A DNA stretch of 64,000 nt from the NCBI GenBank assembly GCA_963848115.1, contig CAWKCP010000035.1, positions 62,001 through 126,000 on the forward strand, read 5' to 3'. A model generated the notes under the pieces. The model had not been told where the DNA came from. It saw only the letters and a list, made by a program, of their open reading frames with translations, and ran no database searches. Position 1 is the first letter of the stretch, and every line of letters starts with the position of its first letter. Of the stretch, positions 21,798 to 32,242 are shown one piece after another. The translations under genes were made by a program, and so were the position numbers. The stretch comes from JAWKOK01 sp963848115. Its GTDB lineage: Bacteria > Chloroflexota > Anaerolineae > Caldilineales > Caldilineaceae.

Positions 21798-23268
21798 ATG
21801 ACAATCAAATTTGGCACTGATGGCTGGCGTGCAGTGATCAGTGAGGATTTTACCTTTGCCAACGTGCGGCGAGTTGCACAGGCCGTTGCAGAACAGATCA
21901 TGGTCGACTGGGTCGAGCGCGCGCCCATGGAGCATAAGAGCAACGGGCAGCCGTCCATGGTTGTCGGCTACGATACCCGTTTTCTGTCCGATCGGTATGC
22001 CGTGGCCGTGGCAGAAGTGCTGGCGGCCAATGGCGTCAGGGTCTGGCTGTCGCAGTCGGACGCGCCGACCCCGCTCGATCAGCTACGCAATTGTGGACAA
22101 AAAGGCTGATGGCGGCGTAATGATCACGGCAAGCCACAATCCGCCTCGATACAACGGAATCAAGCTAAAGGCGTCCTACGGCGGCTCCGCCAGTGCGGCG
22201 GACGTCAAGAAGGTGGAGCAGCGGGTCCATATCAATGGGGAGCGGATGCCGATGCGGATGCCGCTGGCAGAGGCCATCGAGCAGGGAATGGTCTACCGAT
22301 TCAACCCACTTCCCGCCTATCAGGAGCATATCCGAACGCTGGTCAATTTTGATCTGATCAAGTCCGCCCATCTGAACGTGGCCGTGGATGCCATGTATGG
22401 AGCGGGTCGGGTCTATCTGAAGCGATTGCTGGAAGATGCCGGTTGCAAGGTGACGGAACTGCGCGGCGAGATGAACCCTGGCTTCAACGGCATTCATCCT
22501 GAGCCGATTGAGCGCCATCTGAAACCGTTGATGCTGGAGATGACGACGGGAAACTATCATATCGGACTGGCGACCGATGGCGACGCGGATCGCATTGGCG
22601 CTGTGGATCCGAGCGGACGATTCATCGATCCGCATCAGATTATGGCGTTGTTGGTCGAGCACCTTGTCCATGATCGCGGCCTGACCGGCAGCGTGGTGAA
22701 GACGGTCAGCACGACACAGATGCTCAACCGGGTGGCCCGGCGCTATGATTTGACCGTGCATGAGACGCCCGTTGGGTTCAATCATATCAGCGAACTGATG
22801 ATGAGCGAACCGGTTCTGATCGGCGGCGAAGAGAGCGGCGGCATCAGCATGCTCGGCCATATCCCGGAAGGCGATGGCCTGCTCATGGGGTTGCTGCTGG
22901 TGGAGATGGTGGCCAGCCGGGGCAAGACATTGGCGCGGCTGATCGATGACTTGATGGCGGAGCCGGATATTGGCCAATTCCACTATGCCAGACGTGATCA
23001 GACCGTGACGCCGTTCAAAAAGGCTGACCTCGTGGCGGGCCTGATGGCGCGCCTTCCGGAATCGCTTGCCGGCCATCCAGTGGCCTCCGCCAGCGATGTC
23101 GACGGCGTCAAATATACCATGGACGATGAGAGCTGGCTGCTGATCCGCCCTAGCGGCACTGAGCCGGTGCTGCGAGTCTACGCTGAAGCATATGATCGGA
23201 AACAGGTCGAGGCGCTATTAGATGCCGGCGTAGCACTGGCTGATCAACAGATTGGGCGGCTACCGTAG
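21798..23268 (+). CDS. Phosphohexomutase (phosphoglucomutase/phosphomannomutase family), with apparent frameshift
   Basis: Interconverts hexose 1- and 6-phosphates for cell-wall or glycogen precursors. The start IKFGTDGWRAVISEDFTFAN is the conserved N-terminus. GGVMITASHNPPRYNGIK contains the phospho-serine, ATDGDADRIGAVD the metal-binding aspartates, GGEESGGIS the sugar loop and IRPSGTEPVLRVYAEA the phosphate-binding end. The first 95 residues are in one frame and the rest in the next. One extra base at about 22074-22080 joins TPL to ISYAIVDKKADGG, giving 489 residues. Specificity (glucose, mannose or glucosamine) is not certain. Confidence 0.88.
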
Positions 23269-23350
23269 CGAAGTACTGAACTTGAATATTGGCGTTGTTT
23301 GTTGGCAACAGGCAACCCAGCGATGATACAATGGGTCTGTTGTGGTCCAA

Positions 23351-23478
23351 AATGAGTAGGGATAATGAGTAGGGATGTTGTGGCAGCTTTCATAGAGGAC
23401 TGTTGGGATATCTTTGGGCGAATCCCGTCTGTTGGGTGATTTGTACCGCAATCACGTTGTACCGCAATCACGTTGTAT
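23351..23478. repeat. Two short tandem duplications ahead of pyrG
   Basis: A 13-base unit (AATGAGTAGGGAT) occurs twice in a row at 23351-23376. A 16-base unit (TTGTACCGCAATCACG) occurs twice at 23441-23472, followed by a partial third (TTGTATAG) that may serve as a -10 region. They lie 60-190 bases before the CTP synthase start. Confidence 0.75.
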
Positions 23479-23538
23479 AGTGTCCAGCGAATGTGATGTC
23501 AAGAAATGACGTCAAAGGAAAGAGGGGATTGGGTTGCC

Positions 23539-25215
23539 ATGTCAAGATATGTCTTTGTTACGGGTGGTGTCTTGTCCGGATTGGGTAAGGGCGTCACCGT
23601 GGCGTCTGTGGGCAGAATACTCAAGGCGCGCGGCATTAGCGTAACGACCATGAAGCTCGATCCCTACCTGAACGTTGATCCCGGCACCATGTCACCCTAT
23701 CAGCACGGCGAGGTTTTCGTGACTGAAGACGGGGCCGAGACCGATCTTGATCTGGGGCATTACGAACGGTTTGTCGACGAGAACCTCTCCCAATTGAGCA
23801 ATGTGACAAGCGGCCAAATTTACAACGATGTTATCAATCAGGAGCGGCGTGGCGACTATCTGGGCGGCACAATCCAGGTGATCCCCCATGTGACCAACGA
23901 GATCAAGCGGCGGCTCGGGACTGTTGCCCGGACCTCCAATGCAGATGTGGTGTTGGTGGAAATCGGCGGCACGGTCGGCGATATCGAGGGCTTGCCGTTT
24001 CTGGAGGCCATTCGACAGATGCGCAAGGATGTGGGACGCAAAAACACACTCTACATCCACGTCACCTGGCTTCCGTACCTGGCGGCCAGCAAGGAACTGA
24101 AGACCAAACCGACCCAACACAGCGTCCACGAACTGCGCAGCATCGGCATTCAACCTGATGTGATCGTTCTGCGTAGCGACCACAACGTCGACCAGGACTC
24201 GCTTTCCAAAATTTCGCTCTTTTGCGATGTCGAACAGGATGCGGTGATCCCGCTCGTGACGGCAGACACCATCTACGCCGTCCCGCTCAGTTTGGAGGAA
24301 GCCGGTCTAGGCGACTGGATTGTGAACCACATGGGATTGATCGCCACTCGAGATCCGTCCGATGGTCTGGCAAACTGGCGACGTTTCGTCGAGGACGCTC
24401 GGCGTGAGAAGCCTGTGCTGAATATCGGGCTGGTCGGCAAATATGTTGAGTTGGAAGATGCCTATCTCAGCGTCAAGGAATCATTGATGCATGCCGGCCT
24501 GGCTGCCGGCTACGACATAGACGTCAACTGGATCAGTTCGGAAGACCTGGAAAAAGGACGTAATCTCGATCTGCTCACCCATGTTGACGGGATTGTCGTC
24601 CCTGGAGGATTCGGATATCGGGGCATCGAGGGAAAGATCGTGGCCGCTCGCTATGCGCGAGAGAACAGAGTGCCTTACCTTGGGCTCTGTCTGGGCATGC
24701 AGGTGCTGAGCATCGAGTTTGCCCGCAACTACGTCGATAGCGATGAACCGAATAGCACGGAGTTCGACATCAGCACCGAATATCCGGTCATCGATCTGAT
24801 GCCCGACCAGCGGGATATCGCCGATATGGGCGGGACCATGCGACTCGGCGTCTACCCATGTCGCCTGGCGCCCGGCACCATCGCAGCGAAGGCTTACCAG
24901 GACATGGGGTTCGGCGAGATCGTCTCCGAACGTCATCGACACCGCTTCGAGTTTAACAACCAGTACCGACAGGAGATGGCGGAAGCGGGTATGGTCTTCA
25001 GTGGCCTCTCCCCCGATGAGCGGCTCGTCGAGATTGTCGAACTGGCCGACCATCCGTTCATGATCGGCAGCCAGTTTCATCCGGAATTCAAGAGCCGTCC
25101 CAATAAGCCGCATCCGCTTTTCCATGCGTTTGTCGAGGCGTCGATTCGGCGTCAGGCAGCTGTGTCGAATGCTGCCGCTGAGGGCGAGGCGGTATCATCG
25201 GAGGCTATTGATTGA
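23539..25215 (+). CDS. pyrG: CTP synthase
   Basis: Makes CTP from UTP, ATP and glutamine. The synthetase domain starts RYVFVTGGVLSGLGKGVTVA with the P-loop and continues LDPYLNVDPGTMSPYQHGEV. The glutaminase domain has GGFGYRG, LGLCLGMQ with the catalytic cysteine and GSQFHPEFKSRP with the His-Glu pair. About 558 residues, slightly longer than average because of an acidic tail. I chose ATG 23539, matching the conserved family N-terminus; an in-frame ATG at 23506 would add 11 unconserved residues. The leader contains short tandem duplications. Confidence 0.96.
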   Translation: MSRYVFVTGGVLSGLGKGVTVASVGRILKARGISVTTMKLDPYLNVDPGTMSPYQHGEVFVTEDGAETDLDLGHYERFVDENLSQLSNVTSGQIYNDVINQERRGDYLGGTIQVIPHVTNEIKRRLGTVARTSNADVVLVEIGGTVGDIEGLPFLEAIRQMRKDVGRKNTLYIHVTWLPYLAASKELKTKPTQHSVHELRSIGIQPDVIVLRSDHNVDQDSLSKISLFCDVEQDAVIPLVTADTIYAVPLSLEEAGLGDWIVNHMGLIATRDPSDGLANWRRFVEDARREKPVLNIGLVGKYVELEDAYLSVKESLMHAGLAAGYDIDVNWISSEDLEKGRNLDLLTHVDGIVVPGGFGYRGIEGKIVAARYARENRVPYLGLCLGMQVLSIEFARNYVDSDEPNSTEFDISTEYPVIDLMPDQRDIADMGGTMRLGVYPCRLAPGTIAAKAYQDMGFGEIVSERHRHRFEFNNQYRQEMAEAGMVFSGLSPDERLVEIVELADHPFMIGSQFHPEFKSRPNKPHPLFHAFVEASIRRQAAVSNAAAEGEAVSSEAID

Positions 25216-25335
25216 CTTGAGGACGGAAAAATTCTTGGGATTGATAGGCGAATTCCTTGGCGATCAGGTCGATTTTGTGCAATAATGACTGATAGATATC
25301 GTTGGATTCTGACGTTGAGTAGATTGAATGCCAAG

Positions 25336-25361
25336 CACTGTAATCAGGTCTGTTTACAGTG
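25336..25361. promoter_or_regulatory. Inverted repeat upstream of yebC, possible operator
   Basis: CACTGTAA and TTACAGTG pair perfectly around a ten-base spacer, 22 bases ahead of the yebC start. The size and symmetry fit a dimeric regulator's site or a leader hairpin; the protein is unknown. Confidence 0.4.
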
Positions 25362-25383
25362 TGGGCAAGGAGTGAATTAGGCT

Positions 25384-26151
25384 ATGTCTGGACATTCAAA
25401 ATGGTCCACAATAAAGCGAAAAAAAGGGGCAAATGACGCTGCCCGCGGCAAGATTTTCACCCGACTTGCCCGTGAAATCCAGATCGCAGCGCGCGATGGG
25501 GCAGATCCGGATTCAAATTTCGGGCTACGGCTGGCTGTCGATCGCGCTCGTGCGCAGAATATGCCCAAGGACAATATCGATCGAGCAATTCGGCGCGGCG
25601 CCGGTCTGGAAAAGGATGCTGCCGTCATCGAAGAGATTGCCTATGAAGGGTACGGCCCTCATGGCATCGCCATCTTGATCGAGTGTCTGACTGACAACAA
25701 AAATCGTACCATTGCCGACGTTCGGCGAGCATTGACCAGGGCCAATGGCAGCTTGGGTGAGCCCAACTCGGTCGCCTGGCAGTTCACTTCCATGGGCTAC
25801 TTCCTCTTCAATCTCGAAGATGATGAGGGCAATCCAGTGGAGATCGATCCGGAAGAACTGTTCATGGTGGCATTGGATTCCGGCGCCGAAGATGTGGAAA
25901 TCGGCGAGGATACAGTCGAAGTCTATTGTGAGCGCAACAGCTTTGCCCAGGTGACCCAAGCGCTGACCGAAGCCGGCTACAAACCTGACGAGGCTCAGCT
26001 CACCATGAAGCCCAATTCATTGATGGAGTTGGATCCAAGTGATGCAGCATCTGTTCTCCAACTGATCGAAAATCTCGAAGAATCGGACGATGTCAGCCAG
26101 GTCTACCACAACCTGGACATCACTGACGAGATGATGGCGGAATTCGCATAG
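25384..26151 (+). CDS. yebC: YebC/PmpR/TACO1-family protein
   Basis: 255 residues of the universal YebC family: SGHSKWSTIKRKKGANDAAR at the start, IFTRLAREIQIAARDG, MPKDNIDRAIRRGAG and a long acidic middle (DGNPVEIDPEELF-type region). Members act as transcription regulators or help ribosomes through difficult proline stretches. Here it precedes ruvC by about 100 bases, a common bacterial pairing. AAGGAG lies 11 bases before the ATG. Confidence 0.95.
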   Translation: MSGHSKWSTIKRKKGANDAARGKIFTRLAREIQIAARDGADPDSNFGLRLAVDRARAQNMPKDNIDRAIRRGAGLEKDAAVIEEIAYEGYGPHGIAILIECLTDNKNRTIADVRRALTRANGSLGEPNSVAWQFTSMGYFLFNLEDDEGNPVEIDPEELFMVALDSGAEDVEIGEDTVEVYCERNSFAQVTQALTEAGYKPDEAQLTMKPNSLMELDPSDAASVLQLIENLEESDDVSQVYHNLDITDEMMAEFA

Positions 26152-26247
26152 AGTCACCCAGGCCTGAAGCCGCAACACCGGGGTTGAGTTGTGCTATCGA
26201 TGTGCCTTGACTTCCCAGGTGCATTGTGAGGCAATGGATCGGTTTGC

Positions 26248-26823
26248 ATGATGAATGTAGAGGCTGAAGCACACGCCGGGTCATCGGGTCTCACCGAGAT
26301 TGTGTTGGGCATTGATCCGGGCACGGCAATCACAGGATATGGTGTCGTCGGTCGCACGACCGACGACATTTTTATTCTTTTGGCTTGCGGAGTGATTCGT
26401 ACCCAGCCGGAGACGGCGATGCACCTCCGCTTGCTGGAGATATTTCAGGATCTGCGTGGGTTGATTGCCGAATTTAATCCGGACACCGTTGCCGTTGAAA
26501 AGCTCTTTTTTGGCCGCAATGTGACCACCGCGATCACCGTTGGTCAGGCACGAGGCACTGTATTGCTTGCTGCCGCCATGGATGACAAGGAACTGGTCGA
26601 GTATACGCCGGCCGAGATCAAGCAGGCGATCACAGGCTATGGAAATGCTGACAAGCAACAGATGCAGCTTATGGTGCAGCATCTGCTTGAACTCGACGAC
26701 ATCCCTCGCCCGGATGATGCTGCTGACGGCGTCGCCATCGCACTCTGCCACCTGCAGACGGCACGCTACCGTACGCTCTCAGGTATAGATTGGGTAGACG
26801 AGAGTAACTATGGCCAAGAGTGA
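26248..26823 (+). CDS. ruvC: Holliday junction resolvase RuvC
   Basis: Cuts four-way junctions during recombinational repair, acting with RuvAB. LGIDPGTAITGYGVV holds the first catalytic aspartate, VAVEKLFFGRNVTTAI the glutamate, and the C-terminal RPDDAADGVAIALCH the last acidic pair. 191 residues, about 15 longer than usual because of an N-terminal extension (MNVEAEAHAGSSGL); the true start could be an internal codon. The end overlaps the ABC transporter start by 14 bases. ruvA and ruvB are not in the window. Confidence 0.94.
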   Translation: MMNVEAEAHAGSSGLTEIVLGIDPGTAITGYGVVGRTTDDIFILLACGVIRTQPETAMHLRLLEIFQDLRGLIAEFNPDTVAVEKLFFGRNVTTAITVGQARGTVLLAAAMDDKELVEYTPAEIKQAITGYGNADKQQMQLMVQHLLELDDIPRPDDAADGVAIALCHLQTARYRTLSGIDWVDESNYGQE

Positions 26824-28601
26824 ATTCGCTGTCTCCCATCGTTGGAAATCTGACTACCGCAGCCCATCGCGGTGGGTGTTGTCCCATCTGCGCGACTATA
26901 AACTGATCATCGTCGTCATCCTCATCGGCGCGGCCGGCAACGCTGCGCTGGCCGCGGCATTGCCGATCTTCACAGGTGTGGCCTTCGATGCCATCGTCGG
27001 CGATTCGCCTGACGTGACCAAACTGCTTTGGATCTCGATCCTGCTGGTCATCACCCAGGCCGTGCGCACGCTATTGCAATTGGGGCGCAATTTCGGCAGC
27101 GAGGTACTTGGGCAACGCTTGGAGCGAGACAGCCGCGTCGAGCTATACGCCTCGTTGCTTGGCAAGAGCATGGGCTTTCATGATCTGCATGCCACCGGCG
27201 ACATCATGGCCCGAGCAACCAATGATGTCCGAGAGCTGGCATTGATGATGGCCCCTGGCTTGAATCTGGTTATCGGTTCGGCCAATTTTCTGATCATGCC
27301 GCTGATCGTCGTGCCGAGAATCAGCCCTCAACTGCTCCTGACGCCGATTCTTTTCATCATTGGCTACGTACTGTCCATGCGCTGGTATCTCAGGTCGCTG
27401 CAGCCCGTCACTGAGGCGGTACGGAAGAATTTCGGTCAACTCAATGCCGGGCTTAACTGAATCTGTCGAAGGCATAGAGACTGTCAAGGGCGCCGCCCAG
27501 GAACGATATGAAGTTGCACGCTTCGAAACAAACGCACGCAGGGTACGCGATTCATTTGTCAACCAGGGACGGGTCGAGGCGCGCTTTCTCCCATTGCTGA
27601 TGTTGGGTATTGCCCAGGGGCTGGCCTTTGGGCATGCACTTATCCTCTACTCCCAAGGCGAAGTGACGGTGGGCGATGTGGTCGCCTACATGGGGGTGAT
27701 TGCCCTGCTCGGCTTCCCGGTCTTCGTGTCGCTCTTCGCCTATTCGCAGGTCTCTTCCGGGTTGTCGAGCGCTCGACGCATCATGGAACTGATCACAAGC
27801 AAGGCCGATCTTGACCAAAACAATCTTGGATTTCAGGAGAGAATGAGCGGAGCATTTCGCTTTGATGGCGTCACGTTCACCTATGCCGTGGATGACAACG
27901 AAGCTGTTGCTGAGGATGATCAGCCCGCCCAGCCAGCGCTGGAGCAAGTCAGCTTTCACGTTGAGGCCGGTCAGACGCTTGCGCTTGTCGGCCAGACCGG
28001 CTCGGGCAAGAGCACAGTGGCCAAGCTGATCAACCGCATCTACGATGTGAACGAGGGCAGTGTGATGGTCGATAACGTCGACGTGCGCGATTGGAGTCTT
28101 GCCACCTTGCGACAGCAGATCTCTATCATCGAGCAGGATGTCTTCCTCTTCAGCCGAACCATTGCTGAGAATATCGCTTTCGGCAAGCCCAATGCCGGCC
28201 GGGCAGAGATCGAAGCGGCTGCCCGTTCAGCCCAGGCCCACGACTTTATCATGAGTTTCCCGGAGCAATATGAGACCATTGTGGGCGAACGAGGCACCAT
28301 GCTCTCGGGCGGTCAGCGCCAGCGCCTGGCCCTGGCCCGCGCCTTCCTCACCGATCCGGCTATCCTCATCCTGGATGACTCGACCAGCGCCATCGACAGC
28401 GCCACCGAGGATCAGATTCAACAGGCCATCGAGGCGGCAACCGAAGGCCGCACGACCATCCTCATCACGCATCGCCTATCCCAGATCCGTTGGGCCGACA
28501 AGATCGTGGTGTTGCGACGCGGCCGTGTGGCTGCCATGGGAAGCCACGAAGAACTCCTCGAGCAGTCACAGGCGTATCGCGATATCTTCGCTCGGTTCTA
28601 G
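26810..28601 (+). CDS. ABC exporter (membrane plus ATPase half-transporter), with apparent frameshift
   Basis: Type I exporter: six membrane helices in the first 330 residues (e.g. LIIVVILIGAAGNAALAAAL) and a C-terminal ATPase with Walker A GQTGSGKSTVAK, Q-loop ISIIEQDVFLFSRT, signature MLSGGQRQRLALARA, Walker B ILILDDSTSAID and H-loop ILITHRLS. The substrate may be a lipid, drug or peptide. The first frame ends at FGQLNAGLN and the next carries LTESVEGIETVKGA. One extra G in the run at 27449-27451 explains it, giving 596 residues, normal for the family. The D-loop and catalytic residues look intact. It overlaps ruvC, so translation is coupled. Confidence 0.88.
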
Positions 28602-28699
28602 CGAAAACTCAGTGCTCCACGATTGCCATTCTGAGTGCCCCACGCCGGGTTTCTCAGCGCTCTATCTGGAATGAACAAGAGTCTGTCATTCCGAGTAGA

Positions 28700-29354
28700 T
28701 TACCGGTGGGCCAAATCGATCTGCTGGCGGAGTTCCTGTCTGGCGGCGGAGAGGTGATCCTTGACCTGAAAATAGGCCGCCTCCGTAAACTCCATATCGC
28801 CGGACTGTAGCCCAGTTTCCAGCAGTTCAACAACCCGCAGCACTTTTCCTTCAAGCAATTCGATTGTGGTGCCATAGAGGCGTTGAGGCAGGAAAAAGAG
28901 CAGCAACAGCGCAAACACGAATCCATAGATCAGGATGGTTGACCAAGGCTGGCCGATTGTCGATGGTAACGTCAATAATGCGAATAGATCGATGATCAAG
29001 CCGACTGTCATGACTTGCCAACGGGCGATGGGTCGAGCCGGTGACAGATTACTGAGCTGTGGACCCAACCATTCATACTGTTTCAGCTCAAGCAACCAGT
29101 CGTTGAAGGCATGGCACTGCTTGAGTTGGACGCGGTGCTGATCGTAGAGCGCCAATTGAGTGGAGAACTCACGACATTCTTCTGCGATGCGATAGAATTC
29201 TTTGCGCGTCCAAGGTGACGTGGGAGGCGTCCGAGTCCAGCGGGAAGTCCAGCGGGAGACCGACAGATATGAGGCATAACGGAAGCGTGATTGAGGTTGT
29301 CGCAAAGCCCTTCCGCCTAGATTCTGTTGACAAATGCCGTTTCTGTTTAGACAT
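28700..29354 (-). CDS. Small membrane protein of unknown function, with apparent frameshift
   Basis: About 217 residues after repair. An Arg/Trp-rich N-terminal part is followed by a helical region (EFYRIAEECREFSTQLALYD), two membrane helices (MTVGLIIDLFALLTLP and TILIYGFVFALLLLFFLP) and a soluble helical tail. ATG at 29354 is three bases after the prenyltransferase stop and opens MSKQKRHLSTESRRK. The long frame starts out of phase, and one extra G at 29308-29310 would join them. A 12-base tandem duplication at 29235-29258 doubles SRWT. No known family recognised; it may assist the neighbouring quinone prenyltransferase. Confidence 0.55.
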
Positions 29355-29357
29355 CTT

Positions 29358-30389
29358 CTAAAAAATACGATCAAATGCAAGCGCCACACCGAACAGGATA
29401 CCGGTCACGATCACTGCGTTGACGGTGGCATTATAGAGGTCGATATACTCGTCTTGGCCGTAACCGCGCCGTAGACGTCCATAGCGTCCCAACGCAATGG
29501 GGAGCGCCCCAAGGCAGACGAGTACCCAGATGGGCAGATGGGCCCAGCTTACGATCAGCACAAATGCCACATATCCTCCGACAACCAGTACGGAGCTCAG
29601 ATCCAGACCGCGGTCTGGACCCAGGTGGACCATCAAAGTTCGTTTGCGGTTTAGCCAATCGCGCCGATAGTAGACAATGTTGAAATTGTAAACGACAGCC
29701 ACAGTCAGCAGGCCGATGGGTATCGCCGTCCATATTGGCAGCCAGGAAATGGTCTCTGCTTGAGAGTAGTAGCCCATGGTGACCAACAGGCCGGCGCTGA
29801 GCAACACGCCTAATTCCCCCGATCCCCAGCCGCGAAAGGCGTACTTCACCGGCGGGGTCATATAGGCGAACCCCAGCAGATAGATCAATCCGGCGAAAAA
29901 CAACATCGGCCAGCCTACCAGCCAGACCAACAACAAGCAGCAGAGAAAGCTTAGGAAGAGCAACATCAAGGCAATCAGGCGGATTGCCCTGGGAGTAATC
30001 ACGCCGTGCAGAAGGAAGCTGTATCCACTGAAGTAGGGTTCAGGCCCGACATGTGGATCGGCATCATCGCTGTTTCGGTAGTCGAAGTAGTCACCGAGAA
30101 GATTGAAGCCGACGGTCATGGCCAATACTCCGCCAAGCATATAGGCCAGAGCCGGCCAGTTGAGGGCGTCTGATTGCCACCAGCCCAAAGCCGCGCCGCA
30201 AAGAGCAGGCATGGTTATCGCCACGGCTGCAGGCAGACGCGTCAGCCGGGCAAACTCGCCGACGACGTTTGGGGGGCGTTCGCTTGCGGCATGCGTCTCC
30301 ACGTGCGCTTGTTCACCTGCGGAGAGTGCAGGATCTTGAGCACCTGGGATCGGTTGAGTTGACGAAAAATTGCGTTCGATAATCTGCAT
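29358..30389 (-). CDS. UbiA/MenA-family prenyltransferase
   Basis: 343-residue membrane protein that attaches a prenyl chain to an aromatic acceptor, most likely in menaquinone synthesis. NLLGDYFDYRNSDDAD is the first Asp-rich motif that binds the Mg-diphosphate, and RRDWLNRKRTLMVHLG is the second motif region. About eight to nine membrane helices follow the 45-residue hydrophilic N-terminus. The second motif has fewer aspartates than standard MenA, so another acceptor is possible. It is the first gene of a two-gene unit with the small membrane protein downstream. Confidence 0.82.
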   Translation of the reverse strand: MQIIERNFSSTQPIPGAQDPALSAGEQAHVETHAASERPPNVVGEFARLTRLPAAVAITMPALCGAALGWWQSDALNWPALAYMLGGVLAMTVGFNLLGDYFDYRNSDDADPHVGPEPYFSGYSFLLHGVITPRAIRLIALMLLFLSFLCCLLLVWLVGWPMLFFAGLIYLLGFAYMTPPVKYAFRGWGSGELGVLLSAGLLVTMGYYSQAETISWLPIWTAIPIGLLTVAVVYNFNIVYYRRDWLNRKRTLMVHLGPDRGLDLSSVLVVGGYVAFVLIVSWAHLPIWVLVCLGALPIALGRYGRLRRGYGQDEYIDLYNATVNAVIVTGILFGVALAFDRIF

Positions 30390-30455
30390 AGAATGAGAAC
30401 GATCTGCCTATAGATAAGAAACCTGCCCAAATTCTAACATGGGTATTGGCGGTCA

Positions 30456-32234
30456 TCAAGGTTGCAGCCGCCAAAGTTCGACTAGTTCGGTCCCGTCTCG
30501 TTCCGAAAACGTAGCTTCAAGCAGGGGGGTCAGGCCGTTGGCCTCGGCAATCTGAAAGAAGACGTCTCGTCTTCCTGCAAATGCGGTCTGGTCAGAGGCA
30601 TGGAGAAGGTAGACATTGTCCGGATTGTGAATGAACATATCCAGCCGGGCGGCGAAGTCAGGATCCGGCTCGGCCGGCGAGGTGTAGCCGAAGATTTCGA
30701 TGGGGGTCACTGTGTTCTCTGTGAGATAGCGTACGGTCGCATCGAAGCCCCAATCCAGGGCAATCGGTGCACCCAGCCCGTTGTACCGTAGGTGGTAGGC
30801 CAAATGATAGGTAGCGTCGGAGTGGCCGGCCAGACCGCCGCTGCGTTCGAGGGACTGATGGGTTTGCAGCGTGGCCGTGAGGTCGAAGAGCAGCCAGAGG
30901 GTCAGCACGATCGTGGCTCCGGCATAGCTTTGCCGTGCCGAGCCGGGCGAGTGGAGTTGCCCTCTTCCTCGGTAGAGGCAGATCGCACCTAGGGCAATAC
31001 CGACAACGCCGGCCACATAGGGCTGGATCAGTGCATAGTGTGTGAGGAAGAGGTCGCTGACTGTGAAGAGACTCATTGCCACGGCCAGCGTCACCAGCAG
31101 AATCGGTCCCAGCAGCGCTTGCCGGCGGCGTGTAAGCCCGAAGAGCACTGTCCCTGCCGCCAGCCAGGGGGCCAACAGATTGGCGTGCAACCCGCCTAGA
31201 TACCAGAAGTGGTCACCGCGAAGGGTCTTGACTAACTGGCCCAGGCGTACAGGAAGATTGTCCAGGATCTGCCGATTGTCAACGCCGTAGTAGCTTTGAG
31301 ATGCATTGCCGACGATGGTCTGAAATGTGCCGCCGGTTTTCAGATTGAAGAGCAGAAGCGGGGTCAACGGCAAGACAAAGGCGATGATTGTCACGGCAGC
31401 AAGCCCGATCGAGAGCCGAGGCATGCTCCGATCGCCACGGATTCGACGCCAGCACCACCAACTTCCGGCCAGAAGCACAAAGGGGCCGACGATCCAGATG
31501 GCCAATAGCTTGGCGTAGAGCGCCAGCCCACCGGCAAGGGCGCTGGCCGGTAATGCCCATCTGCGGCCGGTTCGCAGCCAGTGCAAGCCCAACCAAATGC
31601 AGAGCAGCGTAAACGGCTGCGTGAGGTTCGTGACAAAAATGCCCTGCCGGCTCCAGAAGACGAAGCTCGGTGATGCCGCCAACAGAGTCACGGCAAAGAG
31701 ACCGGCCAACGAAATCGGCGTCCAGAAAGAGGAGGGGGCTTTGTCATCGATTGAAGGCTCGTAAGGCTGTGGCGTAGAACGAGATGACTGGAGAACCATC
31801 CACTCCGAGACCGACCGCTCCAACATCAACAGTGCCGCCATGCCCGCCATAAGGCCGACGAAACGCAGATTGGGCACGCCCACGCCCGTGATCGCCAGAA
31901 GTGGCCAGGCGAGAAAGACATTGAGTGCTCCAATGTAGTCCTGCACCATCAACGGCAAGCGTAGACCGAAGAGCGGGACAGTTGCTTCTCGAAAAGCCGT
32001 GATCGGGGCGCCGGTGAGTAGCTCTAAAGCATTGACACCGGCTTCTCTGGCTTCGTCATAGTGGAGACCGGGTAGTCCAAGCTGGTAGGCCGCCAGCGCG
32101 AGATAGAGCACCACGGATGCGATCAGCCAGATGAGCCGCCAATGGCGGATGACCCGCTGCTTGGCAACGGTCCCGGTGGGATGCTGAGTAGAGGATGGAG
32201 TGGAATGTTCGGTGAGATCCTGGTCTGAGTTCAT
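30456..32234 (-). CDS. GT39/ArnT-like membrane glycosyltransferase
   Basis: About 592 residues with roughly a dozen membrane helices and a soluble C-terminal domain. GLHYDEAREAGVNA near the N-terminus is the acidic loop used by GT-C enzymes to bind lipid-linked sugars. Such proteins move a sugar from a polyprenyl phosphate carrier onto lipids or proteins outside the membrane. ATG 32234 follows the upstream stop by 8 bases; a longer reading to 32291 would overlap that gene. The FecR-like and TPR genes ahead of it are probably in the same operon. Confidence 0.78.
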   Translation of the reverse strand: MNSDQDLTEHSTPSSTQHPTGTVAKQRVIRHWRLIWLIASVVLYLALAAYQLGLPGLHYDEAREAGVNALELLTGAPITAFREATVPLFGLRLPLMVQDYIGALNVFLAWPLLAITGVGVPNLRFVGLMAGMAALLMLERSVSEWMVLQSSRSTPQPYEPSIDDKAPSSFWTPISLAGLFAVTLLAASPSFVFWSRQGIFVTNLTQPFTLLCIWLGLHWLRTGRRWALPASALAGGLALYAKLLAIWIVGPFVLLAGSWWCWRRIRGDRSMPRLSIGLAAVTIIAFVLPLTPLLLFNLKTGGTFQTIVGNASQSYYGVDNRQILDNLPVRLGQLVKTLRGDHFWYLGGLHANLLAPWLAAGTVLFGLTRRRQALLGPILLVTLAVAMSLFTVSDLFLTHYALIQPYVAGVVGIALGAICLYRGRGQLHSPGSARQSYAGATIVLTLWLLFDLTATLQTHQSLERSGGLAGHSDATYHLAYHLRYNGLGAPIALDWGFDATVRYLTENTVTPIEIFGYTSPAEPDPDFAARLDMFIHNPDNVYLLHASDQTAFAGRRDVFFQIAEANGLTPLLEATFSERDGTELVELWRLQP

Positions 32235-32242
32235 AGGCGAAG

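Noticed and set aside
22100..22112. Selenocysteine (UGA) readthrough to explain early stops, prompted by selA
   Set aside because: The continuing protein is in a different frame, so readthrough of the stop would not restore it.
27440..27465. Programmed +1 frameshifting at the ABC exporter break
   Set aside because: No shared slippery motif among the seven break sites and no reason for such control in these families; an extra base is simpler.
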